Source: Gammaproteobacteria bacterium
Lineage (GTDB): Bacteria; Pseudomonadota; Gammaproteobacteria; Pseudomonadales; Azotimanducaceae
DNA: 64,000 nt
Reading direction: 5' to 3'
NCBI GenBank assembly: GCA_026706935.1
Contig: JAPOXV010000026.1
Coordinates: 277,721 to 341,720 of the forward strand
The position numbers and the translations under genes are program-made. The notes under the pieces were generated by a model, which did no database searches, was not told where the DNA came from, and saw only the letters and a program-made list of their open reading frames with translations. How positions within the stretch are numbered: position 1 is the first letter of the stretch; each line of letters starts with the position of its first letter. Below, in pieces: positions 52,201 through 59,394 of this stretch.

Positions 52201-52743
52201 AGCCGTCCAAAAGAACAGATAAGGCAGCGCGTCGGTGAAGAGCGTTGCTAGCATGCTGTATGGCTCGGGTGGTCGGATTCCTAGATGAGGCAACGCAAGC
52301 TCACAGAAGACCGCGACTAGAACGTACAAGCAAAGAAATGCCGCGAATAACAGAAACAGCAATGCAGTAAGTCCTAGAGCGCGGCCAAACACGATCTGGT
52401 TATTGCGAATGGGGAGCGAACCGATCACCTCATCGATCCGCGCACTCCGATCTCGCGAAACGATCTCTATCGCGAAGAAAACGAGACCGAACGTGATCAC
52501 GACTTGGAAATCTGGAAAGATTGTGATTGGTGACAGCAGCGGCGAATGCATGAATGTGCCGGAGCTGACCGCAGAAAGTTCAGAGTAGACGCTAATCTGC
52601 TCGAAAGCGTTTGTCACCCCGATCAAGAGCGCAAAAGCGACGAAGAACCAAGTACGCAACAGACGTACGTCGAAACGCATCTCGAGCAGCGCGATCGTCC
52701 AAACGGTGTAGAGGTTAGCGCGAATAGCAGCGAGCAATTTCAT
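49234..52743 (-). CDS. ABC-2-type permease fused to a peptidase-like region and a golvesin-like C-terminus
   Basis: This is a 1169-residue protein. Residues 1-290 contain about seven membrane helices with the ABC-2/permease layout (for example VVITFGLVFFAIEIVSRDRSARID, shown in pieces). The central part resembles the M1-aminopeptidase fold seen in other permease/peptidase fusions, but I find no HEXXH zinc motif, so it is probably inactive. The final 70 or so residues (TGWNQIGRFELDSS, VIADAIYWEPVG) match a golvesin/xanthan-lyase-like domain. No ABC ATPase gene is adjacent, unlike typical systems. Start at the ATG at 52743. Confidence 0.85.
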   Translation of the reverse strand: MKLLAAIRANLYTVWTIALLEMRFDVRLLRTWFFVAFALLIGVTNAFEQISVYSELSAVSSGTFMHSPLLSPITIFPDFQVVITFGLVFFAIEIVSRDRSARIDEVIGSLPIRNNQIVFGRALGLTALLFLLFAAFLCLYVLVAVFCELALPHLGIRPPEPYSMLATLFTDALPYLFFWTAVAMFLTVSARNRVLAAVLAIALMLLMYWLQNNMPMYLLNVLGTYSLSTQLPSEVAPVFASSAIVIHRVALVLLAVALLLWAAFLLPRLNTDRTRKPTVIASSFSVLAVIGFSVVHAHTFAEIDELDSWRELHALYKDTPQIDIERLSGQVALDPGSEIAIDLTVDFILPQHLASGVALVFSLNPGYEIEKLSLDDHAVAYSFEGGLLRVEAPRRFESNEQMSLTVEATGDPDPRFAYLDTAIDPLTTDAVSGYGLFLLGSEEAINHSDYVALLPGVAWYPMAGPHLDRESISQRPRDYFDVAFEVLTPHEWHTAGPGKSNVQSSSEGTLHVFRPKIPIHEIGVFAAAFERRTKMIGGIDFELLVSPKHTANLDLFKPILDDIAADIEERIEFARARGFEFPFDIYSIVETPTYLRTFGGGWQMPSIQSLPGVFLLREGMFLSADFRSIEEAVRQDAESTDEEKSERLVTLLTRYFENEVTGGNVSHALVDNFVQFRAAPTGLRAEWLAFLIDYLTTEVISQSSGFYSVENLKTIGTWITARLGAWNIDAERTRETLNEIYFNEYIDRPEVWEFMFDRSLSEGARASSSRNRLHAGFLYSKTMGDLILDLYGAESVASLLATLVDRYQGVSFTFTDFNAVATELDMPLQENFGDWLNDIQPAGFVASTFEAVRLPDASDGSPVYEHSLHVQNRESNAGVFQVAYESMSAESPPVYVLQTIQPIELDGNSSIQIAIQTKAPIEKMLIEPYFSLNRKRFEVESAGGAPIAGVSREPAPLVKPSDWTWEFNDRIYVDDLDPGFSVDPPEIDSTPLFTIRMITFGQADPEMASRDQGLRVYDGYSNGSTTEWARQVVDSSFGLYRRTLVRAEHNSTPQRVHFRTNLPDAGFWNLHYHLPNINDPRDNLFDTRGRERFSSGGGVSRPDLDISVAQADNVRPVVAEGNDLVTGWNQIGRFELDSSEVTVSVSTQTASGTVIADAIYWEPVGSSHL

Positions 52744-52938
52744 GGCATGAAGTATCGCATCACACATCTACGTAAAACAATGGCCGTGCCATGCCAATCG
52801 GAACCAGAACTCATTGATTTATTTGAATTCTTGTAGCAATTCAAGAGCGTTTGAAGGGCGGAATTTGACTAATCCCACTAAAACTTGGTGCGATTCAGCT
52901 GATCCGTTCTAGATGGCGCGTCGATTCTCGGTTCCGAA

Positions 52939-53907
52939 CTAGCCTTCTCGATAAGGTTCTGAACCCAATTCTGACTTACGGTCCAACGAATTCCGATAGT
53001 GCTCTCCCGTACGCCGAATCCCTACGTCAAGCGGTATGCGCGGACGCCACTGGAGCAATCTCTGGGCTTTATGGCTACTGAAGTAGTGGTGGGTCGTCAG
53101 ATACCTAATCGCAAATCTTGACATGCCATCTTCTGGGACGATATCGCGTGAAATCAGCTGGTAGTAGAGCTCGACGAATGTAGCCGTCAAATATGCAACC
53201 CATGCAGGTACTCGACCAACGATCTTCGGATGACCCGTCGCCGCCAATACCCGTTCTACGAATTCAAAGAACGCGATCGGTTCGCCGTTCGTGATGAAGA
53301 ACGCCTCGCCAGATATCGAAGCATCCTTAGCCATTCTCGAATCAGCAGCTTGCACGGCGTCGACAAAGTTATCAATGTAAAGGAAGTCAGAAAGAAACGT
53401 ACGGTTCCCGATTTCGCGCATTCGACCTCGGCGTGCGAGAAAGTTTGGAATAAGTCGATTGTCACCCGGACCAAACACCAAATGCGGTCGCAACGCACAC
53501 ACTCGGGTAGAGCTCTCGTTGGCGAACGCTAGTACCGCTGCCTCCGCCGCAATCTTGCTCGCGACGTAAACGCTGGCAGCGGAATTGGCAAAAGGGAGAC
53601 GCTCATCACCGCATTCAATGTCGTTTCCGTCGTAAACCACACTTGCAGAACTGACGTGAACGAGTCGTGCGACATCGTGTGCACGACATGCGGCGATAAT
53701 GTTTTTCGTGCCTTCAAGGTTCGCAGCCCATACTGCGTCTCGTGCGCTGTTGCGGGTCTGCACGAGCGAAGCACAGTGAACGACGGTTTCTACGTCGCGA
53801 CACGCATATTCGACCGCATCGCGGTCAGTGATATCCACGCGCTCGAATTCAATCCCATCCATCATCGAGTCGATTCGGGTATCGATCACGCGCACGTGTC
53901 GCCCCAT
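52939..53907 (-). CDS. NSDHL/ERG26-like 3-beta-hydroxysteroid dehydrogenase (decarboxylating), start uncertain
   Basis: The match to sterol-4-alpha-carboxylate 3-dehydrogenase is clear. LVHVSSASVVYDGNDIECGDE and SVYVASKIAAEAAVL give catalytic Tyr114-x3-Lys118. Then ALRPHLVFGPGDNRLIPNF, AFFITNGEPIAFFEFVERVL and a helix-rich membrane stretch (VPAWVAYLTATFVEL) follow. In eukaryotes this enzyme removes C-4 methyl groups. The ATG at 53907 leaves out the Rossmann start: the open frame upstream reads LVTGGTGFIGSAVA (53920-53964), with no ATG, GTG or TTG before it. A rare start (CTG at 54019-54021 or other) is likely, so the true gene is about 20-35 codons longer. Downstream of the desaturase, same strand. 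Confidence 0.88.
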   Translation of the reverse strand: MGRHVRVIDTRIDSMMDGIEFERVDITDRDAVEYACRDVETVVHCASLVQTRNSARDAVWAANLEGTKNIIAACRAHDVARLVHVSSASVVYDGNDIECGDERLPFANSAASVYVASKIAAEAAVLAFANESSTRVCALRPHLVFGPGDNRLIPNFLARRGRMREIGNRTFLSDFLYIDNFVDAVQAADSRMAKDASISGEAFFITNGEPIAFFEFVERVLAATGHPKIVGRVPAWVAYLTATFVELYYQLISRDIVPEDGMSRFAIRYLTTHHYFSSHKAQRLLQWRPRIPLDVGIRRTGEHYRNSLDRKSELGSEPYREG

Positions 53908-53990
53908 CTTTGCGTACTTGGAAGCAACAGCTGAGCCGATAAAGCCGGTTCCACCCGTGACGAGTACGGTTCCTAACGATTCAGTGGTAT

Positions 53991-54689
53991 CTATTGGTAT
54001 GTACCGAATATACGATCCCAGAACGGGAAAATCGACGCGTAGTTAGCGTTGCGATGGGTGCTGTGGTGGAAGTCGTGACGTACCGCCCAGTAGTTAAATA
54101 ACGCGAACGCTCGATGTGGCACGACGAGATTGGTGTGGGTGGCAATGTTCGCGATCGAATGCACGAACGCAACTGTGAGGAACGATGCGACGCTAATCTG
54201 TCCGACCACGGCCATTGCAGCGAAAAGAAGTGCAATCCCAGCAGTCGTCTCGGCAGGATGCAGATAGAGACCGTCCATCGCTTCAGGACAGTGCACACGA
54301 TGGTGTACGCCGTGGACGTGACGCATCATCATCGGCGTGTGTAAAAAACGGTGCAGGAAGTAGTAGAAAAAGTCATAAACAAGAAGCACGAGAATCGATT
54401 CGACTGCAACGCGCACGACACCATGAGCTGCGTCCAATTGATACAAGACGTCGCCACCAAAAACCGCTGCAAAGGCGTACATCGCAGCGGCAAGTGTGCC
54501 GTTCAACGCGATGGACACGTACTTCTGAGAAATCTCGTGAGTGGACGTGTGGATCCGCAGGTGCCGGAACCGGCGCGAGGCAGAGATCCACGTCGCAATG
54601 CTTCCGAGAGCAGCGATCGCCACTCCGACGCCAGCGAGTCCAACAGCGAGATTCAATGGATTTGAGATAAGTTTTCTGCGTGAAGACAC
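53991..54689 (-). CDS. Sterol desaturase / fatty acid hydroxylase superfamily protein
   Basis: This 232-residue membrane protein has four or so hydrophobic helices and the eight-histidine di-iron motif set: HRFLH (113-117), HVHGVHH (124-130) and HDFHH (205-209). The superfamily includes C-4 sterol methyl oxidase (ERG25), C-5 desaturase (ERG3) and carotenoid or fatty-acid hydroxylases; the sequence alone does not choose among them. The next gene on the same strand is the NSDHL-like dehydrogenase, which in the sterol pathway acts after a C-4 methyl oxidase, so that function fits. An EXPERA-like gene is 40 bases upstream. Confidence 0.88.
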   Translation of the reverse strand: MSSRRKLISNPLNLAVGLAGVGVAIAALGSIATWISASRRFRHLRIHTSTHEISQKYVSIALNGTLAAAMYAFAAVFGGDVLYQLDAAHGVVRVAVESILVLLVYDFFYYFLHRFLHTPMMMRHVHGVHHRVHCPEAMDGLYLHPAETTAGIALLFAAMAVVGQISVASFLTVAFVHSIANIATHTNLVVPHRAFALFNYWAVRHDFHHSTHRNANYASIFPFWDRIFGTYQ

Positions 54690-54728
54690 ATACCAGCAAA
54701 GCCGCGGAGCATGTTATTTCCGATTCGG

Positions 54729-55403
54729 CTAATTCAACCCTAATGCTATGTAGCTACCTTCCAGAATCAATCGGACCGAGATATAGAACCCGAAGATCGG
54801 AAGCAGAATCCAAAATAGATTAGGTACCCAGATGTATATCAATCTCTCTCTTCGGTCAATCAATCGATGGCGTCCCGTGATATAGAAACTAACCATGTAG
54901 AGTGACGTCACATAGATCCATTGCCAAAATAACAAGACGCCGAGGATTCCGGCGATCTGAGCTGGTAGAAAGGGGATCGTAATGGTTCCCAGTAAAAGGA
55001 GGGAGAGAAACGGCGTTACAGCACCATTACCGATGTCCACAATAAATCCGAACGTTTTCCTATCCGTGTACGACGAATCGTAGAGTGAATAGACACCCCA
55101 CAAGTCCGACCACACACGAGGCGAAAAAATCCGTCTGAACGATACGGATTTTGTTAAAAACTCAAGCGCGGGTACCTTACCTGTCGCCAATCGGAACGTA
55201 TTCCAATGCTGTTTTCTCTCTTCAATTGTGTCAATTCGCAGAAGCAGACAAATTTCCCAAAAACTTGCCACGAGATTTACAGATATGAAGAACGAGAGTA
55301 CGCCGTGCGCAACATCCAAGTCCCCTACCGCCCAGAACCGGAGTAAAAGCACTACTCCGGTTAAGAGCACTACGAGCAAGCATGTGATCGACCAAATTCT
55401 CAA
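54729..55403 (-). CDS. EXPERA/EBP-like membrane protein, candidate sterol isomerase
   Basis: This 224-residue protein has about five transmembrane helices. Residues 101-112 (LWGVYSLYDSSY) match the LW-xx-Y-xxx-D-xx-Y block of the emopamil-binding protein family. A helix ending WQWIYVTSLYMVSF and a closing YIWVPNLFWILLPIF align with the EBP C-terminal helices. The conserved membrane glutamate of EBP falls on D or N here (IVDIGNG), so activity is uncertain. EBP converts delta-8 to delta-7 sterols. The family call is by eye and moderate; position between a desaturase and an NSDHL-like gene supports it. Confidence 0.55.
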   Translation of the reverse strand: MRIWSITCLLVVLLTGVVLLLRFWAVGDLDVAHGVLSFFISVNLVASFWEICLLLRIDTIEERKQHWNTFRLATGKVPALEFLTKSVSFRRIFSPRVWSDLWGVYSLYDSSYTDRKTFGFIVDIGNGAVTPFLSLLLLGTITIPFLPAQIAGILGVLLFWQWIYVTSLYMVSFYITGRHRLIDRRERLIYIWVPNLFWILLPIFGFYISVRLILEGSYIALGLN

Positions 55404-55553
55404 TTACGGCTTTCCAAATTGCGCGTTTGATGAGCGGTTCTTAATGAAGTTTTGTTACCAGCTGAGCATTCGTGCCGCAAAACTATAAACGCGAGCTCTT
55501 AATGAGTTAGCGCAATCCTACCCAACCGATTGAGTTAACACTAATCTAGCTAT

Positions 55554-57137
55554 TCAACGAGCCAGCAGCACCGCGACACGATTGGTCTCAGAGTCAGATG
55601 GGTACTGGATGATGAGGTCGTCATGTCCGTCATCGTTTAGATCACTGACTTTAACGAAGCGCTCGTCGACAGGTACTTCGACTGCAACACCGAGCGACTC
55701 CTTCGATAGCATTTGCGGACTGTTAATCCCAAGGTAAACCGACAGTTCGTCCCACCGCTCAACGGCAAGTAAGTCCATACGGCCGTCACCGTTTATGTCA
55801 CCCGAAAGGATGGTCGGGAAGAGTACGCCACGTTTGTCGAATGGTGCGAAAGGAGTGCGAATCTTTCGTCTGATGTCAGGTCGCTCGGGATAGGCGCCGT
55901 TATCGAGTCGATATACCGCGACATCCATCGAGATGGAGTTACCCACCATCGCCCGAGTCATACCACCTAGTCCCGTGTTGACAGATGCCATGGTCAAATC
56001 GTTCATACCGTCAGAATCGATATCAACATAGCGCTGTGATGCATAGCCGAATGCTTCTCCACCGGCTGGACCTGGTGTCCAAGCTGATGTGTCAGGAGAA
56101 CTCGAGAAACTGACGCCTTCCGGAGTCTCCTTCCCAAAACGGACATCGTAGCGTCCGCGCAGGCTAAAGATCCGTCGACCAGAAAAAGTAAGCGTCACCA
56201 GGTCACCAATCCCGTCACGATTCAGGTCTGGAAATCCCTGGAAGACCGTGTATTCGAAGCGACCACCGAGACCAAGTAAGAGTGAAGCGACTCCCCTATC
56301 GCTAAACTGAAACGCAAGGGCGTACGCGCCATCTAAATCAAACGGAACATCGACTGTGAAGGTCTCAGGATCGTCGACAAACTGACCTGTAGCGTCTTGA
56401 CGATAGACCTCGAAGAAAGGATCGTTCCAAAACACGAGATCAATGCGTCCGTCATGGTCGTAGTCAAGTTGATGAACACGACTCAGATACCACGGCAAAG
56501 TCTGAGCATTAATCCCGACCTGCCCATAGGTGCGCTCGTCCCCGTAGGCGTTAGCGTTGAGGTGAGGTTCCTGAGGTCCGAGCTTGACAGCATCCGAAAA
56601 AGACCCGTCACTTAGCTGTGTAGAGATCCAGAACCCTTCGATCGAAGGCATGACGAGGTCATCCAAACCATCGCCATTCAAATCTCGCGCAACTTCGAGA
56701 CGCGGTAGACCTGAGCCAGCGTCCCTCTGAAAATCCGCTGGCACGTCGACGAGCTTCTCTTCGATCCCGTTTTCCAGGTCGAGTCGGCTAAAAACGCCAA
56801 CACGGTAGGTGAGAATCTGATTTCGGTCAGCTACCTCCAATCGATCCACGAACAGAATTTCCGGATCAATAGGCAACTCTCGGCTCGCCCGCCACTGGTC
56901 GTCGTCCAACCCGAAAACCGAGACGCTTCGTGTCCGATTCTCGTCGGCACTTATGACGGCAAGCTCGACGCCTTCTGAATCGGTAAACGATCCCGTGAGT
57001 ACCGTTTGGTGATCCGCATCTCCGGTATCGATCTCATATATGTCAAACAGTTCGCTTTCAGTCGCTACGCTTGTACCTGCGATACCAATCATCAGGAGCA
57101 CTGCCAGCGGTACGGTGATCACCGTTTTCTGTCGCAT
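55554..57137 (-). CDS. Secreted FG-GAP/VCBS repeat protein
   Basis: The 527-residue protein starts at the ATG at 57137 with a signal (ITVPLAVLLMIGIAGTSVA). Repeated FG-GAP-type units follow, such as ARDLNGDGLDDLVMPSIEG, DYDHDGRIDLVFWN, DINGDGRMDLLAVERW and DLNDDGHDDLIIQYPS, which form a beta-propeller with calcium-binding DxDxDG loops. It is probably a surface or periplasmic binding protein. A longer frame to 57230 adds a non-signal leader. It lies in the sterol-gene neighbourhood but has no visible link to it. Confidence 0.85.
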   Translation of the reverse strand: MRQKTVITVPLAVLLMIGIAGTSVATESELFDIYEIDTGDADHQTVLTGSFTDSEGVELAVISADENRTRSVSVFGLDDDQWRASRELPIDPEILFVDRLEVADRNQILTYRVGVFSRLDLENGIEEKLVDVPADFQRDAGSGLPRLEVARDLNGDGLDDLVMPSIEGFWISTQLSDGSFSDAVKLGPQEPHLNANAYGDERTYGQVGINAQTLPWYLSRVHQLDYDHDGRIDLVFWNDPFFEVYRQDATGQFVDDPETFTVDVPFDLDGAYALAFQFSDRGVASLLLGLGGRFEYTVFQGFPDLNRDGIGDLVTLTFSGRRIFSLRGRYDVRFGKETPEGVSFSSSPDTSAWTPGPAGGEAFGYASQRYVDIDSDGMNDLTMASVNTGLGGMTRAMVGNSISMDVAVYRLDNGAYPERPDIRRKIRTPFAPFDKRGVLFPTILSGDINGDGRMDLLAVERWDELSVYLGINSPQMLSKESLGVAVEVPVDERFVKVSDLNDDGHDDLIIQYPSDSETNRVAVLLAR

Positions 57138-57524
57138 CCCATCGTTATTGAAGTGTCGACGAGACTCAAAGATCTTGTTCTGCATGCCGGTGGTAAGGCT
57201 GAATCCTTTAGCTGTGGTCAATTGTGTCACTTGTCGTACTAATTCGATACCTAATTCAAGACAATTGCTATGCCATTTTTTGAATTTTCGTAACTGCTTG
57301 ATCTATAAGTATATTAATAGGATTGGAGCTGGACTTCCAAACCCGATTAGCCTTCCTCACCAAAACGTGGCGGTATTTCGCACGAATCAATTGTGCACCG
57401 GAATCGGCGGCGCATTAATGAAGTAAATCCGTCAAAAACGGCATCTCGACTCGCGATGGTTCGAACCGGAATCTTTGATGTGGGTTAAATCGAAGACGTA
57501 CTCGGCACGATCTACGGATGAGGG
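57138..57524. other. Gene-free stretch between FG-GAP and PEGA-like genes
   Basis: A plus-strand frame to 57426 overlaps the FG-GAP gene antisense; its last 30 or so codons look mildly protein-like but belong to no family I recognise. No other gene is supported. The promoter of the FG-GAP gene should lie at its upper end. Confidence 0.4.
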
Positions 57525-58118
57525 CTAGTTTGTCGTTGAGTTCCCTTCGTCTAGCTCGATCTGAACTTCAATTGGTTGCTCAGCACGCGCTTGGTCTCGT
57601 GCACGATCGATTGCGTAGCCGATACCCCCAAAAATGCCACCGCCAATCAGACCGGAACCGATTTTTTCACCTGTTGATAGCACATCAACTTTTTCACCAA
57701 AGAAGGCTTCAATGAGTGCAGAACCTAGATCACTCGAGATATCTGCACCTACAAACATGACAACGAAGCCTACTCCCGCCCCAATATTGCGGAATAGATT
57801 CGAGCGTTCAATTTCGGGTATTCGGATTTGCTCAATCTCTGACTTGTATCCAGCTTGCGTCACCTCTAAATTGAACTGTGAGTCACGCGTTACCGTATGC
57901 GTACAGGGCGTTGTACAACTCCAGCCATCAGTTGACACGACGTTTGCTCCCGATGGGACGGATTGAACGACCAAGTCGACGTGGTTCGGTATCGCAGCAC
58001 AGCCTGTCACGAACATAAAAGTGAATACAGCACCCATCTGTAACGCGGAACGTCTTGAAAAGACTCGAATCAATCGTTCAAAGCGTATTTTTAGGTTAAC
58101 AAACGCGATAAAGTTCAC
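57525..58118 (-). CDS. PEGA-like lipoprotein
   Basis: This lipoprotein's hydrophobic signal (GAVFTFMFVTGC) ends in a lipobox. The mature part begins HVDLVVQSVPSGANVVSTDG and CTTPCTHTV, the PEGA-type pattern found in surface proteins. A membrane-like helix (GAGVGFVVMFVGADI) and a Gly-rich GGGIFGGIGYAID near the C-terminus suggest a further hydrophobic region. The start may be 58118 or 58037 (first Met of the signal). Function unknown. Confidence 0.78.
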   Translation of the reverse strand: MNFIAFVNLKIRFERLIRVFSRRSALQMGAVFTFMFVTGCAAIPNHVDLVVQSVPSGANVVSTDGWSCTTPCTHTVTRDSQFNLEVTQAGYKSEIEQIRIPEIERSNLFRNIGAGVGFVVMFVGADISSDLGSALIEAFFGEKVDVLSTGEKIGSGLIGGGIFGGIGYAIDRARDQARAEQPIEVQIELDEGNSTTN

Positions 58119-58583
58119 TAAAAAACCTTTACTAACCGGAAATATCGAACGAATGTTACAGATGAATTTCGCAGGTTTTTCGACAGAGTGTTTCGCGACG
58201 AGTCAATACGGACACGTACTTCAGATTCACCACCCATACGCACTAGAATCGCACGCTCATACTAATTTGAGAGACCGATATTGAAGTTCAAACTTCCGTC
58301 GCCGCCGAACGTCCATGACGAAGTGAGCGGTCCTGAAGTACGTACTCGAGCTAAAACCTGGCGATTCAGACCTGCGATGGTTCTGACGTCTGCTTGCGGT
58401 TTGGACACGCGAGCGGTGATGGTTCAACCACGGAGAGAATTTCGGTGAGTCTAGCCCCAGCGTTAAAGCGCTCTCGCGAGTTTACGGAAGTGGTTGACGA
58501 GCATCTATACACCACAGGGGACGCGATCACGAATGAGCGTAGTCCTGTAGGCGGAAATTGACTTTTACACCAAGTGATTCGGA
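58119..58583. other. Gene-free stretch with one possible fragment
   Basis: Apart from a possible gene remnant at 58262-58423 on the minus strand, I see no gene or repeat in this 465-base interval between two lipoprotein genes. Confidence 0.45.
58262..58423 (-). pseudogene. Possible C-terminal gene fragment
   Basis: The frame reads ADVRTIAGLNRQVLARVRTS followed by GPLTSSWTFGGDGSLNFNIG and stops at TAG; an in-frame TGA lies just before it. The regular beta-like pattern looks like the end of a real protein, with the rest missing or out of frame upstream. The family is not identified. A start at an internal GTG (58408) would give a product of about 48 residues. Low confidence. Confidence 0.3.
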
Positions 58584-58847
58584 GTGTTTAACACAAACAT
58601 CCGTAGGCTTCTCGTCTTACCGTTCATTTTCGCGTGCTTGAATTCCTGCGCTGTTCTTGACTATGTCTTTGAGGTTAAGCAGATTTGTGAACCAGGACAA
58701 TACCAGGTGAAATTCGTCGAGATTGCCACCGAGATCGTACGAGCTAAATGCATGACTGAAGGACAGCTCGACGTCTTAAAACAGGACAGTACGATTCGGA
58801 TTATTAGCGTGGGATACGTCGTCGGGAACCGGGATCGCTTACGGTAA
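58584..58847 (+). CDS. Small cysteine-containing lipoprotein
   Basis: This is an 87-residue protein with a GTG start at 58584. The N-terminus (RRLLVLPFIFACLNSC) is a lipoprotein signal ending in LNSC. The mature part has two further cysteines and no recognised domain. It is followed eight bases later by the membrane-protein gene at 58855, so the two may form an operon. Confidence 0.65.
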   Translation: MFNTNIRRLLVLPFIFACLNSCAVLDYVFEVKQICEPGQYQVKFVEIATEIVRAKCMTEGQLDVLKQDSTIRIISVGYVVGNRDRLR

Positions 58848-58854
58848 ACGGGTT

Positions 58855-59208
58855 ATGAATCGAACAATGAAGAACTTAGTAATTACTCAGATTGCCGGGT
58901 ATTTCGCGATGACCATCACAATCGTGATCGTCGGAGTACCCGTGGTGCTCGTGATTGAACAGGTGACTGGTCAAAATTTGGTATTCGTACAGCGGTTTCT
59001 AGTCATGTTTGTTGGTGTATTACTAGGAATGATCGCAAAAACACAAACTTTACGGCTTCTTGGAAGAACTAAAGTGCGAAGGACATCACGGGAAAAGAGC
59101 CAACGTGAGAGAACGGTCGAACGGTTTACCGAGTCGCATTGGTTTCAACTATTCGCGATAATGGCTAGTGGAGCAGTTGCCGGGACGGCAATCGCTTTAC
59201 TGGATTAA
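58855..59208 (+). CDS. Small membrane protein of unknown function
   Basis: This 117-residue protein has two N-terminal hydrophobic helices (ITIVIVGVPVVLVIEQV and LVMFVGVLLGMIA), a basic loop (KVRRTSREKSQRERTVERF) and a C-terminal helix (LFAIMASGAVAGTAIALL). No family recognised. Close spacing to the lipoprotein gene suggests co-expression. Confidence 0.7.
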   Translation: MNRTMKNLVITQIAGYFAMTITIVIVGVPVVLVIEQVTGQNLVFVQRFLVMFVGVLLGMIAKTQTLRLLGRTKVRRTSREKSQRERTVERFTESHWFQLFAIMASGAVAGTAIALLD

Positions 59209-59394
59209 ACCTGAGCGTTAGCGAGAGCAATGAATGCAATCATCGAGCCGCTATACAAGCAATTTTGCGATGAGACGTGATTACGAAGCTACTTCTAGTC
59301 TCATCAAGGGCTACACTAAGATGTCCCTTCCGATCTTTACCTGAGTTAATCGATCATGCATTCACGCTTCGACGAATTCCTTCAATCGTAGCTT

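Noticed and set aside
57040-57426. 128-codon plus-strand frame opposite the FG-GAP gene
   Set aside because: Mostly antisense noise; the last 30 or so residues look protein-like but no family fits.
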